Below, piece by piece: positions 32,871 through 44,029 of a stretch of DNA of 64,000 nucleotides. The notes beneath the pieces are model-generated. The model saw only the letters and a program-made list of their open reading frames with translations, was not told the DNA's origin and ran no database searches. The translations under genes were made by a program, and so were the position numbers. Source of the DNA: Persicaria tinctoria (lineage: Eukaryota; Streptophyta; Magnoliopsida; Caryophyllales; Polygonaceae); contig JBANSL010000017.1 in the NCBI GenBank assembly GCA_037127255.1, forward strand, positions 45,269,745 to 45,333,744, given 5' to 3'. Within the stretch, counting starts at the first letter, position 1. Each line of letters begins with the position of its first letter.

Positions 32871-33626
32871 AATCCAATCGAAATAGACCCATGTAAGTCG
32901 ATTTGGACTAACTATTTTTCGGATGCCTTGCCAGGTCTTAAGTATGGGGTCAATATCGACCCGGAGAAGCCAGTCAATATTGAGCCAGTCAACTCAATAT
33001 CGACTACCACAGGTCAATATCGACCTCCCTATGCCGAGACAGCCCCGCCAGATATCGAGCAAAACGACTCAATATCGACCCCCTTTGGTCAATATTGACC
33101 TGCATCTCCTGAGTTGATTCCTCCTGTTGAGCAGAAGCTAGTCAATATTGAGCCAGTCAAGTCAATATCGAGTGACCTTACTCAATATCGACTTGAAAAA
33201 ATCGACCTATCTCCCTCCATATCGACTGAGAGTCCACCTCAAGAGCAGCACAACTCGATATCGAGTGACCTAACTCGATATCGACCAGAGCTTCGGGAGC
33301 TTCCGACATCCGATTCTGCGAAGGTAAGCCAAGGTATGGATCTTTCCTCTCCTATTTCAATTAAAGATCTATCTATACATGGGAGAGTATTGCCTTTGTA
33401 TCTGCGATTATGTAGGGTTTCCAATGATGAGCCTAAAGAGTATGAAGTTGGAGACAATCTCTATGTTTCCAAATCAAAGCATCATTGGTTTCCTAACAAA
33501 TTCAACAAGAAGAGGATGGGACCCTTTGTGGTGAACAAGATCCATTCAGGAGGATTACAACTGATGGACAAGAATGGAGTCCTATTTGAAGCCCAAGCTA
33601 CATGGGCCCTGCAGATGCCACCTTGA
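32871..33626 (+). pseudogene. Element D module-rich spacer and GPF (integrase C-terminal-like) tail
   Basis: In frame after the premature TAA, the DNA module is read as VNID, SIST and GQYRP in succession. From 33317 the tail is VSQGMDLSSPISIKDLSIHG, EYEVGDNLYVSKSKHHWFPN, KRMGPFVVNKIHSGGLQLMD and QATWALQMPP, stop at 33624-33626. The order GD-x-LY, FP, GPF, G-x-L-x-LMD-x-NG mirrors the GPY/F module at the C-terminus of Athila integrase. The catalytic core is absent, so gag-pro is joined almost directly to this tail. A stop at about 33099 also interrupts it. Confidence 0.65.
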
Positions 33627-35145
33627 GCTTAAAAGAGAAGTCGGCCTAGCGACTATAAAATCTAGGGCTTGTACATAGACATTTATTTTTTGGACTTTTT
33701 GGACATTGTTGCTTTTATTTGTTTTTTTTTTTGGTTTTGAACTTTTAGTTTTTCTATTGTGGGTATATCTCTTCTGCATTTTTTCAGGTACAAAGGAGGA
33801 TAGAAGCAGCTAAAATCGGATTAGGGCCTTACATCAAAAGCACTCGATATTTTGAAGCCCTGCACACCTGTCTAGTGAGTTTGTTTCTTTACCCTTGTTT
33901 TTTTATACAGTGAGGACACTGTAATGTTTAAGTGTGGGGTGGGGGAAGGGCTTACTACATGCATATTTGACCATATTTGACATTATGTGTGCATTTTTAA
34001 GTTTATTTATTGAATTGCTTATACATGGCTATTTTTGGAATTCATTATTGATTTATGGGCTTATATGCATGATTTCCAAAAGTTTGAAAAAAATGACCCC
34101 CATTGAAATTTTTGATTAATGTCATGGAAGCTTATATTGAACTCGACGATGCAAAATTGGATTCATTAGAGATATAGCATGAAATTTCCTAGTAAAGGGA
34201 AATCACAATGAAGTGCATATTTTGATGAAAACCATGAAAGGAGGTAAAATTTGATATTGCTTTTGACATGTTGCATGATAAGAGGATGGAGGACTTTATA
34301 TTTCCATATAATGCTCATATTGTTATATCCTAGCCTTACCTATGCTTATGCATCACAAAAGCCATATTATGCCTTATTTCATATTTTGCTCCACATGATC
34401 TAAATATTGCCCATTCTTTACCTTATCTCATATCCGGGGATTATGTTGAGAATGATGTTACATTTTGGAGATTATCATATGGTGTTTGTGTTGTTATATA
34501 TCATATATGGAGTTTGGAAGGAAATTGTTTGAAATTATGGAAAATTTAATGAGTGAAAGAAAATCCAATCACCTCAGGAGATAAAGGTAGATTGACCCTG
34601 TTCGGTGAGATAATAGTTTGGCGAGATGGGACACACAAGTGAGGCATCCAAAGCACTAAGTATACGGGGCCATTCATGACACCCATGCTTGTGACTCGCG
34701 AGAAGGTAGTGCTGAGGTTAGAGGGGTAAGAGCATTATTATTGATAAAAGCATTATGAAAGGTGATGAATCGTATGAAAAAGAAATGTGGTAAAGAAAGT
34801 TTGGAAATACTCCATTTCCCCGGCTCATTAGCACCACATTGCCACAAATTGCCCACCTTTAGCCTTTTACCAATCTACTTCTTATTGAGCTGAATTAAAG
34901 TACTCTTGATTATTAATGCTTTGTTACAAATGAATGTTTTTTTCATTACCCTCCTTTTGTGAGTAGATGTTGCTTTTGTGTATTTGCACATGCATGGATC
35001 TGTGACTCCAGTACCTTTTCGAGGATGGTAATTGATTGCAGGGTTACATAAGAATGAATCTAATATGTTGAGAGTTTTGATTTCTTCCCTTGTATGACAA
35101 ATAAAAGTATTGCTTGAGGACAAGCAAGCTTAAGTATGGGGTGTT
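33627..35145 (+). other. Element D 3' conserved non-coding block
   Basis: Same block as in A, E and F. It starts with a short inverted repeat AGTCG-GCCTAG-CGACT (33639-33654) followed by ATAAAATCTAG, then a G-rich tract near 33936 and the PPT-like AAGTATGGGGTGTT against the LTR. No coding frame survives in more than one copy. Confidence 0.75.
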
Positions 35146-36950
35146 TGTTGTGAGCCTAATTCGCCATGTTTTACACTTACTTTTATAACGATTTCTGCAT
35201 GCATTTCATGCATTTGGGTTAAAAAAATACAAAATATGTGTAGTATATGTTTATTTGCAATATATGGAGGTCTACACAAGTTTTTGTTATATTTCGCAGA
35301 AATCGGACGCACTTTGGAGCTTAAAGGAAAACTCATGAAGAAGCTAAGGATGGTGCAGCTGGAGAAAATGTCATTTTTCACCATTCATCATTATGAATTA
35401 AGCTTTGATGTCTTCATGAGAGTTGTAGCCCTCGGAAAGAGCTTTCCAACGCTTGGTCATATTCGTCAATCCAACGAACGAGGACTCGGGAAAGTGTGTT
35501 TAAAGAACAGAACGAGAAACTGAGCACAAGTCAATATCGACTCATCCTACTCGATATTGACTCAATCTGGTCGAAAATTAAAGAGTCAAACCTATATGGA
35601 CCAGAAGCAAGAAGTGAAGAAAAAGGGCAAGTCAATATTGACCTCAGTAAGTCAATATCGACCACAAAATCAACTCAATATCTTCCTCAGAAACCAAAAC
35701 CGGGCCAAGACGGAGAGAAGATGAAGATTCAACTCGATATTGACCGGTTCTAGGTCAATATCGAATAAAAGTCACTCGATTTTCATCTCCGGAGTCAATA
35801 TCGACCAGCTGAAGAGAAACCGAGGAAGCACAGGTCAATATCGACTTAACTAGGTCAATATCGACTTACCTAGGTCAATATCGACTTAACCAAGTCAATA
35901 TCGACTGGAGCCACGACGGCAGATTCCGAGCTTAACCGGCTTCTTGTTAAGTTTCTATCCCGAATCCAATGGAGATATTTTCGAGATCAAATTCTATCAA
36001 CTTCTATCAAGACCTATCAAGATCTATCAACTCTATGAAGGATTTATCCACAAAATAGATATAGTCCTAGTTGATTTATTTCTTTTATTCCATTATTTAA
36101 TCTTTAAGCCGTAAGATAAAATAGATATAGATATAGATAGACTTTCTTACCTTGATTAGCAAGGGTTGGAAGCCTATAAATAAAGCCTTAGGGGCTGGTT
36201 TATATTCATTCAATTTAAGAGACAATTAGTTACATAGAGAGAGAAGGAGAAAAAGTTGTAAGTTTGAGTTTATTTAATGCAAGTTAGTTCTTTTTCATCA
36301 AAGATGTCTGCTATTGCGATGAAGAGCGAGTAGTCCACCCACTTCTATGGCTGGGGTGAGCCCGACGGTGGTCATGTAAGGTGATGCGATAAAGGTACGA
36401 TCTTTTTATGCAATTTGTCTTCTATCCCTATGAGCATGATTCTTTTGCGAGAGTTGAAGGTAATCCTTGTTTTGTATTATTGAAGCGAAAGTGATCTTAA
36501 TGCAACTTGGATTAATTATGTGAAAAGGGTTAGTAACAATTAGGGTTTATGCGAAAGCCTCTATATGCCTATTGTTAATAACGAAAGTTATTTGATGGAA
36601 AGTATGATCTTTTATGCCTTTATGTGTTATTTTGCATGGTTACCGTTGTGGTGTTGAAACCCTGGCTTTGGAAGTCTTTAGTTTATTGAGTTTATTCCAC
36701 CGAAATCTGAGTTTTGTGTTCGAAAGTTTGCACCTTTAAAAGTTTCTGCCTTTGTCTGTTATTTCTGTCTTTCTGTTTACTTTTCAGTCTGTGAGATTTA
36801 CAACTGCCTGAGATCCGCTGACACTCTTCGTCGTGGATCGATCCTGACTTCCCACTACTGCATAGGGAGGAGGTCTTGTAATCATTTGCGGGGGCATAAT
36901 CTGGTTTGATCTATATTTTATAATTTGAACTCGATTTCCTCCTTACAACA
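35146..36950 (+). repeat. Element D 3' LTR
   Basis: 1805 bases, same termini as the 5' copy. It has four exact 20-base module steps (35834, 35854, 35874, 35894) where the 5' LTR has three, accounting for the length difference. Confidence 0.9.
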
Positions 36951-36955
36951 CCCTC

Positions 36956-38082
36956 CTCCTCTGTCGCCGTTCCTTCTTCCTCTGTTCTGGGGGTAAGTCC
37001 CCCTGTCTCTTCCTCCAGTGGCATATTGGGGATTGTAGGGTCTTGGTGGTGCATTAGGTGGTTTATATTGTCGTGGGGGAACCTCGTGAGGATGGTGTTG
37101 TTGTGGCATCGCTGCTGGATTATCAGGATTTACCAGCGGGGTGCAGATTTGAAGCAGTGTCTCCTTTTGGGGAAGATCTGGTAGGATCCCGTAGACTGGG
37201 GGCGAAAAAATTTTCTAAAGACTCAATCGCGCCTTGCTTGATGGAGTTGAGGTCCAGCATGGTTCTATTTCTTGTGCGGGCGCTTCCAAAATGAGCGACG
37301 AATGTCCCTGACAATTGTGCAAAGTTGTTGATGGATGATCGAGCAAGGTTTGTGAACCATGTCAAAGCGACCCCACTCAGCGTGGATGGAAACGAGCGGC
37401 AAACATAGCATCGTTGTCCTCGTTCATTCCCATTGCCGTAGTGAATTGGTTGAGGTGATCGTTAGGATCGGTATCTCCTTTGTATTTGGTGATGGAGATG
37501 TCCCTCCACCTCTTGGGGACGGGTGCCTCACGTATTTGTCTGCAAAAGGCCGAGGGGAAAGTCGGTTCACCTTTGCGAGTTTTCTCGGGTGCTTCAGGGG
37601 AGTTTGAACGCGAAGACACATTCTGGGCCCTGCTAGAACGGTTGACCCTGTTGTTATTCTCAGTGGGCTCTGGGTCGGGGTTGAGGGGGCCACCAGCGGG
37701 GTTGGGGAAATGGTTGACCGTTATGGCCACTGGTCCTTATTATTGAAAGTAGGCATGGGGGTCATGTTGGAGTGGTATCCCGTTCGCTTGTTGGAAAGGC
37801 ATATCGTTTGCCTGTTGGTTAAAGTACATGCTTTGCGGGTAGCTCCCCGCGAAGAGTTGGTACGGGGGGCAGCCACTCCACATCCCGTAGGGAGCGAACG
37901 GAGGGGGTTGCGCAGTGTCCCACGTTGGTTGTTGGGGAGCGCCTTCGTTGCCGCCGTGTAGGGCCTCCTCATTAGGGATGGTATTGAGGTTGATGTCATG
38001 TAGCGCATTCGTTGCCGCCGTGTAGGGCCTCGTGGTCATGGTATTGTTCCCCAAACTTCTCTCCGAAGAGAGTGAAGTTCAT
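36956..38082 (-). pseudogene. Element G gag (Tat lineage)
   Basis: Probable ATG at 38080-38082. A Gln/Pro-rich start is followed by PKRWRDISITKYKGDTDPNDHLNQF, then after a one-base slip near 37375 by PSTLSGVALTWFTNLARSSI, LSGTFVAHFGSARTRNRTM and SIKQGAIESLENFF, which is the classic Tat Gag core. A basic tail (GGRDRGTYPQNRGRRNGDRGGG) follows. I see no CCHC knuckle. The N-terminal part has a direct duplication (GAGGCCCTACACGGCGGCAA twice). Stops include one near 37740. Confidence 0.82.
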
Positions 38083-38260
38083 GGTTCCTGCAATGAAAAA
38101 CATTAGTCCTTAAAAAGGAAAAATCAACGCGATTATCAATTTATACATTATTTATATAGAATAAAAAGGATAGAGTGGTAAGAAAGGATGAAATAAAAGA
38201 AATGGAAAGATAGTAATGTAAAGAAACGTATTGCTACGCGGAACCTCTCGTCGTGAAAGG

Positions 38261-38278
38261 TTCCCACAGACGGCGCCA
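38261..38278 (-). promoter_or_regulatory. Primer-binding site of element G
   Basis: Minus strand TGGCGCCGTCTGTGGGAA, one base after the LTR. It differs from the tRNA-Asp sites of A-F and is of the kind used by Tat/Ogre-type elements, so G and the Athila-like family use different primers. Confidence 0.75.
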
Positions 38279-38279
38279 A

Positions 38280-38953
38280 TGAAGCGTTCATGGGATTTCG
38301 CCTATACTTATTACCTCACTTATGATGACATAATGCATTTAAAACACATGCGAGCCTTAGCATGATGGGACAATGATTAGTTTGTGAGTTTATTATTCCA
38401 AGCGATGAAGGTTATGAGATTGATTCGCGATGAACTATGTTGTACTGTTCAATTGTCGTCTATGGAGGAAGTTTGGCGAGGTTGTTATCCCAAGGAGCGT
38501 TCTTCTCCGACCGACGATCTCTAGAACTCAACTCCGGGGGTTTTAAATCCGGGGGATAATCAGATTTCTTATGCCTTTTTATCTTCGGAATCGAATCCTT
38601 GTTCTGAGCTCGGAGGAGGGTATTTATAGGGAAACCAAGCGAGTAACTAGCTGGGAACCTCGTGGTTCTACGTAAGACACGTGTAGTGCATGCCTACACG
38701 CTTAGGGGTATAGGCAATACATGTAGAGCCTTTAGAGGCGAGGTGCCTGAGCCAGCGAGCTGCTTGCTAGATCTTCAGAGGCTAACGAGTTACAAATGAG
38801 AGTTAGCTCTGATTCCTATACTGGTTTTGATTCGCGAGGGAAGTAAAGGTTAATAGATATGGGGAGCGTTAAACCTTGTTATTCGGGTCCGGTTGGATAC
38901 TTTGTTCCCGAAGTGTTAATTGTGGGACCGACTGTCCTTTTGCGTTGGGTGGC
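38280..38953 (-). repeat. Element G 5' LTR (interrupted by F)
   Basis: Minus-strand LTR ending CGCTTCA next to the PBS. It contains a TATA box TATAAATA (38621-38628, minus) and a downstream leader. F is inserted near its outer edge. The few bases at 54268-54270 may complete it (start TGGGCCACC), but without the partner LTR the outer edge is uncertain. Confidence 0.6.
38621..38628 (-). promoter_or_regulatory. LTR TATA box (element G)
   Basis: CCCTATAAATACCCTCCTCC on the minus strand, a strong plant TATA context about 340 bases before the PBS. Confidence 0.6.
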
Positions 38954-40808
38954 TGTTGTGAGCTGAATCTACCATGCTTTACAGTAACTTTTATATCGTT
39001 TTCTGCATACATTTCATGCATTTGGGCTAAGATAATACAAAATATGTGTAGTTTATGTTTATTTGCAATATATGGAGGTCTACACAAGTTTTTGTTATAT
39101 TTCGCAGAAATCGGACGCACTTTGGAGCTTAAAGGAAAGTCATGAAGAAGTTAAGAATGGTGCAGCTGGAGAAAAGGCCATTTTTCGATATTCATCATTC
39201 GAAATCAAGCTTTGATGTCTTCATGAAAGTTGTAGCCCTCAAAAAGAGCTTTCCAACGCATAGTCATATGTGTCAATCCGACAAACGAGGAGCCGGGAAA
39301 GTGCGTTTTAAGAACAGAGAAGAAAGATGAGAGATTTACTCGATCTGGAGTACATTTACTCGATATCGACCAAAAGTGTCCGAGCAGTGCTTGGTCGAGG
39401 ACGAGTCAGATTGAGGAACCGAAGGCAAAGCAACCCGACTCCGAAGCCCTACTCGATCTCGAGTAAACTAGTCGAGATCGACCAACACCCTGATGCCATG
39501 TCCGGATTCGAGGAGCTGTGCCAAGCCGAGAAGCCGAGGACTGAAGACGCCGAGCACCAACTTTCCTCAATCTCGAGGAGAGCTACTCCATCTCGAGGAC
39601 CCCGGCGGTGCCTGTCCGAGCTTGATCGAGCACCAGCTACCCGAGACGCCCAGCCAAGCCGAAGTCGACGACCAACTGTACTCGATCTCGAGTAGTCCTA
39701 CTCGATCTCGAGGAGCCGCGTCCCGGAGCCACGTTACGCGGTTTTGCTGTCCTACTCGTATTGGGAGTCCTTGGAGCCGAAGGAATCGAAGATTGCCGAG
39801 ATCCATCAAGTTCTATCTATGGAAAGAAGACCTATCAACACAAGAAGAGATTTACCCATTTAGATATAATTTCCTTTTATGTATTTAATTCCTTTATTAC
39901 ATTTTTTTAATTTTTAAGCTTTTAGATTTAGATTTAGATATAGATATAGATATTCTATCCTTGAATAGCACTGATTAGAAGGCTATAAATAAAGCCCTAG
40001 GGGGGTGATTTTCATTCATTCAAGTCAAGTCGTCTTAGGACGCAATGATAGAGGAGAGAGAGATCGAGGAGGAGGAGGCGACAGAGGAGAGAGAGAGGAG
40101 GCGAGAGAGGAGAGAGAGGAGGAACGTTTGGAAGGTTTTGTAAGTTTTAGTTTATTTTATGTTAAAGTTAATTTCTTTTATTATGGTTTGTTTCTAATTT
40201 TGTTCTTCTAGGGTTGGGGTGATCCCAACATAGATATGCTTTTTTGATTTATGAATTCATGATTTTGTATGTTTTTATTATCATCTACCTATGTGCTTAA
40301 TCCTTTGCGACAGTCGAGGACAATTCCTTATTTGCAATTATGAAGCGAAAGTGAATTAATTATGAATTTGGATAGTAATTAGGCTTTGCTTGCGAAAATT
40401 GGTTGATCCTAATTAAGAAAAGGTAGTAACACTTAGGGTTTATGCGAAAGCCTCTATATTCCTATTTGTTAATAAAGAAAGTTATTTGATATAAAGAATG
40501 CATCTTTATGTGATTTATGATCTGCGCATATGTTTATTGTTGTGGTGATCCCTAACCTTGAAAGTTTGCATCTTTATTTATTTTATTTCATTATTTTTAT
40601 CCTGCAAAGTTACCCGACACCGACCACCTCTTCTTCTATCATTCCCTCGACATCGACAACAACCTCCCCACCACTTCTCGCTATTCCTGAACCCCAAAAC
40701 ACACTAAACCTAGAACCGTTGACTTCTCTCATGAGGACGAACTTGACTCCACTATCCTATAGCGGGATCTTGACTACAAATTTATTTGGTCGAGAAACCC
40801 TCTCGTCA
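38954..40808 (+). repeat. Element F 5' LTR
   Basis: TGTTGTGAGC...CTCGTCA. Paired CTCGATCTCGAG-type modules (about 39340-39370, 39453-39483, 39680-39712). Purine-rich GA/GGA leader at 40050-40130. TATA box 39984-39994. A single module sits at 40646-40657 where the 3' LTR has two. Confidence 0.9.
39984..39994 (+). promoter_or_regulatory. LTR TATA box (element F, 5' LTR)
   Basis: TATAAATAAAG in the family context; the partner in the 3' LTR is 53424-53434. Confidence 0.6.
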
Positions 40809-40811
40809 AAT

Positions 40812-40829
40812 TGGCGCCGTAGCCGGGGA
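40812..40829 (+). promoter_or_regulatory. Primer-binding site (element F)
   Basis: TGGCGCCGTAGCCGGGGA, one mismatch to tRNA-Asp type. Confidence 0.82.
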
Positions 40830-40977
40830 GATATCAATCGCGCCTAGTTTAATTGTGTTTAAGGTTCAGAAAAGCCCATCCCTTTTTCTTACCCTATCAC
40901 ATACCCTACCACCACCTACCTCACCGGTACCAACTGGGTGCCAAGCTTTTACCACTAATTTGTGTTCTTGATTGTGA

Positions 40978-41727
40978 TTTCAAAGCTTAGGTACAAAGAA
41001 GGAAGACTTTGTCGAAGGGAATCCTGCATGGGAAGAATGGTATCAAGATTTGAGACGGAGAAATAGGATCGCAGTGGAGGAGTCACGATTAAGGGAAATA
41101 GCTCGGCTGGAAGACGAAATCCGAAGGCTTGAGGCTTCCATTCAGTCTAAAGGACCATGCCCTCATCTCGACGAGCCAATTGACCAACTCAATGTCGACA
41201 ATCAGGTATGTCCTTCCTCGAATTTCATTCCTACTTTGCTATCTATTGTTGTTGAATCATATGAAGGATCCCAAGGCGAAATAGCACTAGAAGAGAAGAA
41301 GTTGGACATTGTTGACCAGGGCATTCCAAGATCGCTTTTACCTTACAAGGTGAAGGCTATCCCCGATGATTTTGAGCAACCGATGTTCATATTCAAGTAT
41401 GGGGTCCTAGCAAAGTGGCATGAAGCTCCACATGATGAGGTGGAAATATCTCTTCCCACTCCACCGTTTTACTGTGGTGGAGACGCGCAACCAAGTCAAC
41501 CTATGAAGCGGAAGAGGTATGATGATGAGGTATGTATATTTTCTTTATATATTCCCTTATACATGCTAGCTCGAGCCAGGGAAGATGAATGGGTGAATCC
41601 ATGGAGTATTCACTCGGGGAGGTTTAAGCTTCTTCACATGATGCCCCCAGATGACATCCCACGCTTCCGACCACCGGAGGAACCACAAGATCCACCTATA
41701 CCTCCAGAAAAAGATGAGCCAAACTGA
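40978..41727 (+). CDS. Element F unique ORF, about 250 codons, no ATG start
   Basis: Open from the stop at 40975-40977 to TGA at 41725-41727, the place where sisters encode gag-pro. It has WEEWYQDLRRRNRIAVEESR, a charged helix (LREIARLEDEIRRLEASI, possible coiled coil), LNVDNQ, FKYGVLAKWHEAPHDEVEI and a Pro/Glu-rich end (DDIPRFRPPEEPQDPPIPPE). No zinc knuckle and no protease motif. FKYGV and IHSGRFKLLHMMPP faintly recall KYGV and KIHSGGLQLM of the D/E tail, so the C-terminal part may be a remnant of it. The first in-frame Met is about 135 codons in, so translation would need a spliced leader or non-AUG start. Function unknown. Confidence 0.5.
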   Translation, partial: FQSLGTKKEDFVEGNPAWEEWYQDLRRRNRIAVEESRLREIARLEDEIRRLEASIQSKGPCPHLDEPIDQLNVDNQVCPSSNFIPTLLSIVVESYEGSQGEIALEEKKLDIVDQGIPRSLLPYKVKAIPDDFEQPMFIFKYGVLAKWHEAPHDEVEISLPTPPFYCGGDAQPSQPMKRKRYDDEVCIFSLYIPLYMLARAREDEWVNPWSIHSGRFKLLHMMPPDDIPRFRPPEEPQDPPIPPEKDEPN

Positions 41728-41919
41728 TGCTTAATAGAGAAAGTCGTCCTAGCGACTATAAAATCTAGAGCTTGTAAATAGACATTTATTTTTAGGGACT
41801 TTTGGACATTGTTTCTTGTGGTAATTTTTGGTTTTGAACTTTTAGTTTTTCTATTATGGGTATTTCTCTTCTACATTTTCCAAGTCCATGGGGATAGAAG
41901 CAAGCTAAATTCGGACTAG
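41728..41919 (+). other. Element F 3' non-coding block, first part
   Basis: Begins with the inverted repeat AGTCG-TCCTAG-CGACT (41742-41757) and matches D from 33627. E then interrupts it; it resumes at 51089. Confidence 0.75.
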
Positions 41920-41924
41920 GCCCA

Positions 41925-44029
41925 TGTTGTTGCAGGAGGATGGTCAAGTATGAAATAAATATAAAATAAAGATCAGACTGACTTTCCTGTCTCAGCAAAT
42001 AAATACAAGACTTCCTCCCGTTGTAGTAGAAGGTTGTCAGGATCGAATCCACGAGGAAGCACGTCAGCAGTTCTTAGGTAGCAACAGATTCTCACAGACA
42101 AGCAGCAGCAAAGACAGAAAAAAAAGCAGAAAATAACAAATAAAAAGAGTGGTCAAAATGAAAACAGAAAAGACAAAGCAAAGCAGAAAATAAAACAAAG
42201 CAACAAGCGTACTCGATCTCGACTAAACGGTACTCGAGATCGACAAAACTCAGTAAAAACAGCAACTTCAGAATCAATGACAGAAGCAGAAACTCAACTC
42301 GACCTAAACTAAAGCCAACTCGATATCGACTAGGGTCCTACTCGACATCGACGAGATTCTACTCTATATCGACAAGAAAGACAGAAACTTTAAATTGCAA
42401 ACTTCGAACCAAAACTCAGATTTTTGACAGAAATAAATCCATATAATAAAAGACTTCCAAGACCAGGGTATCAACACCACAACGATAAACATGCAAAGTA
42501 ACACATAAAGGCATAAAAGATCATGCTTTCCATCAAAATAACTTTCGTTACTAACAAATAGGCATATAGAAACTTTCGCATAAACCCTAATTGTTACTAA
42601 CCCTTTTCACATAATTAATCCAAGTTGCATTAAGATTACTTTTGCTTCAATAATACAAATAAGGATCACCTTCAACTCTCGCAAAAGAATCATGCTCATA
42701 GGGATAGAAGACGAATTGCATAAAAAGATCTGACCTTTACTGCATCACCTCACATGGCCACCGTCGGGCTCACCCCAGCCTTAGAAGTGGGTGGACTACT
42801 CGCTCTTCATCATCAACAAAGACATCAAATAACAAAAGAAACTAACTTGTATTGAATTAAATAAAGAAAGCTTACAACCCACAAGACAAATCCGCTTTCG
42901 CCTTTCTACCTTGCCTGCTACAAACTCTCTCTTTACTCCTACTTACTGAATAGAATTGATTGTGTTTCTGAATATGAATTGAATGAATGAAAAACCAGCC
43001 CCTAGGGCTTTATTTATAGCCTTCTAATCCTTGCTAATCAAGGATAAAAATCTCTATCTATATCTAAAATTATATCTAAAAGGCTTAATGATAAATAAAA
43101 GTGATAAAGGAATTAAATCTAAAATGGAAAAGATAAATCTAAACTAAGGAATATCTCTTCATGTTGATAAATCTTCCTTCCATGGATAGATGATGATATA
43201 TCTTGGCAATCTCGGATTTCTTCGGCCCCAAGGATTCCCAACTCTACTCGGACTGCTCACGGCGACGCGTTTCCAGAAGCTGGTCTACTCGACATCGACA
43301 AGGGCTCGTCGACATCGACTAGGATTCATCGTCGACTAGTGTTCTCGAGTGACTCTGCTCGACATGGCTCGGATCTGGGCTCCTGGGCGTCGTCGATCTC
43401 GACTAAGGCTCCTCGAGATCGACTAGGGTTGTGGTCCAGGATGGCTCTGTGGTGATGTCGAGGACTACTCCTCGGCATGGACTCGGACATGCGCTAGGTG
43501 GCTCGTCGATCTCGACAAGGTCTCATCGAGATCGAGTAGAGATGTGCTCGGCGTCTTCGTCCTTGGCTTCTCGATCAGCTTCTCTTCTCATCGACTCCGG
43601 GTGTGGCACTGAGGTGTCATCGATCTCGACTAGGTGGTCCTCGAGATCGAGTAGGGCTCCAGAGCTGGGTTGGTCTGGCTCTCGACACTGCTCCTAGTCG
43701 ACAAGGCCTGTGCTCGGACATGTTCGTCTAGATCGAGTAAGGTCCACTCGAGATCGAGTAACCTGGGATCTCAGCTTGATTCGACTGGTTCCGCTGCTTC
43801 TTTGACCTTGGACTTCTGTAGTGGTTTTTCGAGCTTTTCTGACCTTCCTTAGAGTTGCTGTAAAACGTCTCGAATTCTGCGAATTTAAACAGAAACTGGT
43901 GTAGATTCCATAATTTGGCAAATAAACATAAACTACATAGATTCTGTACTATCTAACCCAAATGTATGTAATGTATGCAGAAAACGATATAAAAGTTACT
44001 GTAAAACATGACAGATTCAGCTCACAACA
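41925..44029 (-). repeat. Element E 3' LTR
   Basis: Ends TGTTGTTGC (plus strand) and CACAACA. Modules are mostly GTCGATCTCGAC, CTCGAGATCGAG and CTCGACATCGAC pairs (about 43286-43800 and 42208-42375). Confidence 0.9.
43008..43018 (-). promoter_or_regulatory. LTR TATA box (element E, 3' LTR)
   Basis: TATAAATAAAG on the minus strand; partner in the 5' LTR at 50062-50072. Confidence 0.6.

Larger units (their letters stand above)
28455..36950 (+). mobile_element. Element D: complete non-autonomous Athila-like element
   Basis: Perfect target duplication CCCTC (28450-28454 and 36951-36955). 5' LTR 28455-30240, PBS 30244-30261, gag-pro plus GPF tail 30326-33626, 1.5 kb non-coding block, 3' LTR 35146-36950. 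Total 8.5 kb, of which only 4.9 kb is internal. It splits element G between gag and protease, and removing it rejoins the G frame (DRGGG to YRPPPGE). Confidence 0.93.

Noticed and set aside
38279..38953. Second LTR of G in the window
   Set aside because: I looked for the same sequence left of the integrase and found none up to base 1; the 3' LTR must be outside or hidden beyond the B/X/A stack.
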